Assembly (NCBI GenBank): GCA_964469485.1
Contig: CAYXZP010000048.1
Location: forward strand, 1-17,139
From: CAYXZP01 sp964469485
GTDB taxonomy: Bacteria > Desulfobacterota > Binatia > UBA1149 > CAYXZP01
Length of the DNA: 17,139 nt
Direction of reading: 5' to 3'
The notes beneath the pieces are model-generated. The model ran no database searches. It had not been told where the DNA came from and worked only from the letters and a program-made list of their open reading frames with translations. Positions 14,817 through 17,139 of the stretch are shown here, piece after piece. A program made the position numbers and the translations under genes. Each line of letters begins with the position of its first letter. Within the stretch, counting starts at the first letter, position 1.

Positions 14817-14900
14817 TGGAAGTCCCGCTGGACCCCCATCCCCCATTCGGGGGGTGAACTAGGGGTAAACCCTGAGGGCTCCTGGGAAAGTCCCATATAC
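14817..14900. promoter_or_regulatory. C/G-rich palindrome cluster between amidase and membrane-protein genes (copy B)
   Basis: Within the 180-base divergent region 14753-14932 three inverted repeats follow each other. CATCCCCC-ATTC-GGGGGGTG lies at 14837-14856, AGGG-GTAAA-CCCT at 14861-14873 and GGGA-AAG-TCCC at 14884-14894. The third is followed by an A/T-rich ATATACC. GGAAGTCC also occurs at 14818-14825. The arrangement resembles the cluster at 3660-3720 upstream of dinG. It ends about 35 bases before the start of the small membrane protein, where a promoter or operator would be expected. I see no other element in this gap. Confidence 0.4.
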
Positions 14901-14932
14901 CAAAGGTCCTAAGGAAACGATAAGGTAGAAGC

Positions 14933-15229
14933 GTGGAACTACGTCCTAGCAAGTCCCAACCACGGGTCGATACGGGCAGCTCCGGAGACGCGGCCTTCGT
15001 GCTGGGTATGGTCATGGTGGGCGTTTTCGTCGGTGCCATTGTGACGCTGGTCCTGATCGCGTTCCTCGACAAGCTGCCGGGTCCCTTTGGCACCATCATA
15101 ATCATCTCGCTTGTCGCCTTCGCGGCCGTGCTCTTAAAGGCCGTGGCCACGCGCCTGCTGGCCACGCCCAACATGGCCCGTACGCGCCCCCCGGTGCTTC
15201 GCAGCCACCGCAGGCGGCGGGCCGCCTAG
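14933..15229 (+). CDS. Small two-helix membrane protein, unknown function
   Basis: 98 residues from GTG 14933, with AAGG at 14922-14925 and a 7-base spacer. There is a hydrophilic N-terminus of about 20 residues. Two hydrophobic helices follow (about 22-44, FVLGMVMVGVFVGAIVTLVL; and about 53-72, GTIIIISLVAFAAVLLKAV) with a short LDKLPG turn between them. The tail is strongly basic (RSHRRRRAA), suggesting it stays in the cytoplasm. No family is recognised. The coding case rests on the good ribosome binding site, the clean hydrophobic pattern and the fit between neighbours. Its stop shares a CTAG with the convergent xth stop. It lies directly behind palindrome cluster B, which may control it. 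Confidence 0.65.
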   Translation: MELRPSKSQPRVDTGSSGDAAFVLGMVMVGVFVGAIVTLVLIAFLDKLPGPFGTIIIISLVAFAAVLLKAVATRLLATPNMARTRPPVLRSHRRRRAA

Positions 15230-16035
15230 CTGTCTATCTCTATGGCCACCGGGCAGTGGTCCGAGCCCATCACATCTGTGTGAATCGTCGCGCTGCGAAG
15301 CGAACCGGCGAATTCTTCGTTGACGAAGTGATAGTCGAGGCGCCACCCGACATTGCGGTCGCGTGAGCCACCGCGGTAGCTCCACCAACTGTAATCACGC
15401 CGCTCGGGTTCGACTCCTTCGTAAGCCGACCCGGGCTTGAAACGGCGAAAGCTGTCGACCCAGCCGGCTTCCATGTAAGCGCCGAGCGCTTCGCGCTCCT
15501 CGGGTAGGAAGCCCGTGACCTTCTCGTTGTCCTTGGGGCGGGCAAGGTCGACCTCGGAGTAGGCTGTGTTCCAATCGCCGGTCACCACGAGGTTCTTGCC
15601 GGCGGCTCGCTCCTCCTCGATGGTCTCGAGCATGGTGGCGTAGAATTCCAGCTTGAAGGCCAGACGTTCGGGGTCGGGCCCCTCGGGGGTCTGCCGTCCG
15701 TTGGGAAAATAACAGTTGTAAAGCGTGAACCCGCCGTGCTCGGTTATGACCACGCGCCCCTCGTCGCGCTCGAACTCCACGCCTTTGGTGACAAAGAGCG
15801 GCTCGTGCCGGCTGAGCGTGGCAACGCCGCTGTACCCCTTGCGCTCGGCCGGGTGGAAGCAGGCCGTGTAGCCGAGTGCGGCTATGGCCTCGAGATCCTT
15901 GGCCGGGATCTGTTCCTCGGTGGCCTTTATCTCCTGCAGACAGACGACATCGGCCGAATCGCGCTCCAACCAATCGAGGAAGCCCTTCTTTAGAGCGGCG
16001 CGAAGGCCGTTTACGTTCCAGGAGACTATTCGCAT
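15226..16035 (-). CDS. xth: Exodeoxyribonuclease III / AP endonuclease
   Basis: Mg2+-dependent base-excision-repair enzyme that cuts 5' to abasic sites and removes 3' blocks. 269 residues, the family size. Motifs run in order: MRIVSWNVNGLRA (Asn7), LQEIKA (Glu35, metal ligand), KGYSGVATLSR, YNCYFPNG, VTGDWNTAYSEVDL (Asp154/Asn156), WWSYRGG, RLDYHFV (Asp234) and GSDHCPV (Asp259/His260, catalytic pair). All catalytic residues are present. ATG 16035 gives the canonical MRIVSWN start, and the longer open frame upstream overlaps thiC and is not real. The GDWN and EVDL context is closer to ExoA-type than to eukaryotic APE1. It is divergent from thiC with 88 bases between. Confidence 0.95.
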   Translation of the reverse strand: MRIVSWNVNGLRAALKKGFLDWLERDSADVVCLQEIKATEEQIPAKDLEAIAALGYTACFHPAERKGYSGVATLSRHEPLFVTKGVEFERDEGRVVITEHGGFTLYNCYFPNGRQTPEGPDPERLAFKLEFYATMLETIEEERAAGKNLVVTGDWNTAYSEVDLARPKDNEKVTGFLPEEREALGAYMEAGWVDSFRRFKPGSAYEGVEPERRDYSWWSYRGGSRDRNVGWRLDYHFVNEEFAGSLRSATIHTDVMGSDHCPVAIEIDS

Positions 16036-16123
16036 GAGCCGCTGGCGGGGCGGCGATTCTGCGTGTCGTCGCCCCGTCGAGTCAACCGTTGACTCTCCCA
16101 ACGGCCGGAGTTTACATGCGCGC
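16036..16123. promoter_or_regulatory. xth / thiC divergent region with hairpin and 17-bp palindrome
   Basis: Two structures fill this short gap. A strong hairpin pairs 16045-16056 with 16066-16077 (core GGGGCGGCGA against TCGTCGCCCC, one G-U pair, 9-base loop). Next to it is a perfect 8-bp inverted repeat GAGTCAAC-C-GTTGACTC at 16079-16095, a classic dimeric-operator shape. GGAG at 16107-16110 may be the thiC ribosome binding site, with a long 13-base spacer. No TPP-riboswitch consensus is seen and the gap is too short for a complete one. Which gene the structures serve cannot be told. Confidence 0.5.
16079..16095. repeat. 17-bp palindrome, candidate operator
   Basis: The sequence is GAGTCAACCGTTGACTC: two perfect 8-bp arms around a single C. 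It is placed 29 bases from the thiC start and 44 bases from the xth start, where a dimeric repressor or activator could bind. Confidence 0.5.

Positions 16124-17139
<1,016 letters not shown>

Overview
This is a gene-dense, high-GC bacterial window made of ordinary chromosomal housekeeping genes. The GrxD-BolA pair, DinG with an N-terminal exonuclease, RmuC, Alr, ThiC/ThiG and GTP-type PEP carboxykinase suggest a Gram-negative bacterium. The overall flavour is proteobacterial or deltaproteobacterial-like, probably uncultured. A DUF4301 gene, a family best known from Bacteroidetes, and heavy use of the AUA isoleucine codon are unusual. The assignment to a lineage is inference only.

Left end (1-480): a visibly AT-richer stretch encodes a signal peptide and a planctomycete-style dockerin domain on the + strand. 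It runs head-on into the 3' end of an alanine racemase gene (alr, - strand) at about 469-480. Both genes lose their natural ends at this point, so the join is either a recombination scar or an assembly chimera. From there to about 3.3 kb, alr is divergent from a thiamine thiazole cluster, thiS-thiG-thiE (the last ThiE/TenI-like). A small solitary RelE/ParE-like gene converges on thiE, and the two stop codons share one CTAG.

Middle (3.6-11.5 kb): dinG (DEDDh exonuclease plus Fe-S XPD-like helicase) reads rightward. It converges on a leftward series that reads, in transcription order, sulfatase-like lipoprotein, bolA, grxD, DUF4301 gene, rmuC. The bolA-grxD-DUF4301 part is tightly packed and looks like one operon. 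It links an Fe-S trafficking module to a protein of unknown function and to a DNA-maintenance gene.

Right part (11.5-17.1 kb): pckG reads right and converges on an amidase-signature hydrolase gene. A small two-helix membrane protein gene converges on xth (exonuclease III), again sharing a CTAG stop. A divergent thiC begins at 16124 and runs off the right edge. Together with thiSGE this gives much of the HMP and thiazole branches of thiamine synthesis, but no TPP riboswitch is recognisable in front of either thiamine locus.

No tRNA, rRNA, CRISPR array, insertion sequence or phage gene was recognised, and I do not see a convincing new multi-gene system. The best leads are: two similar C/G-rich palindrome clusters in intergenic regions; two genes (thiE and DUF4301) whose only plausible start codon is CTG; the DUF4301 gene coupled to grxD-bolA; the palindrome and hairpin between xth and thiC; and the dockerin/alr junction.
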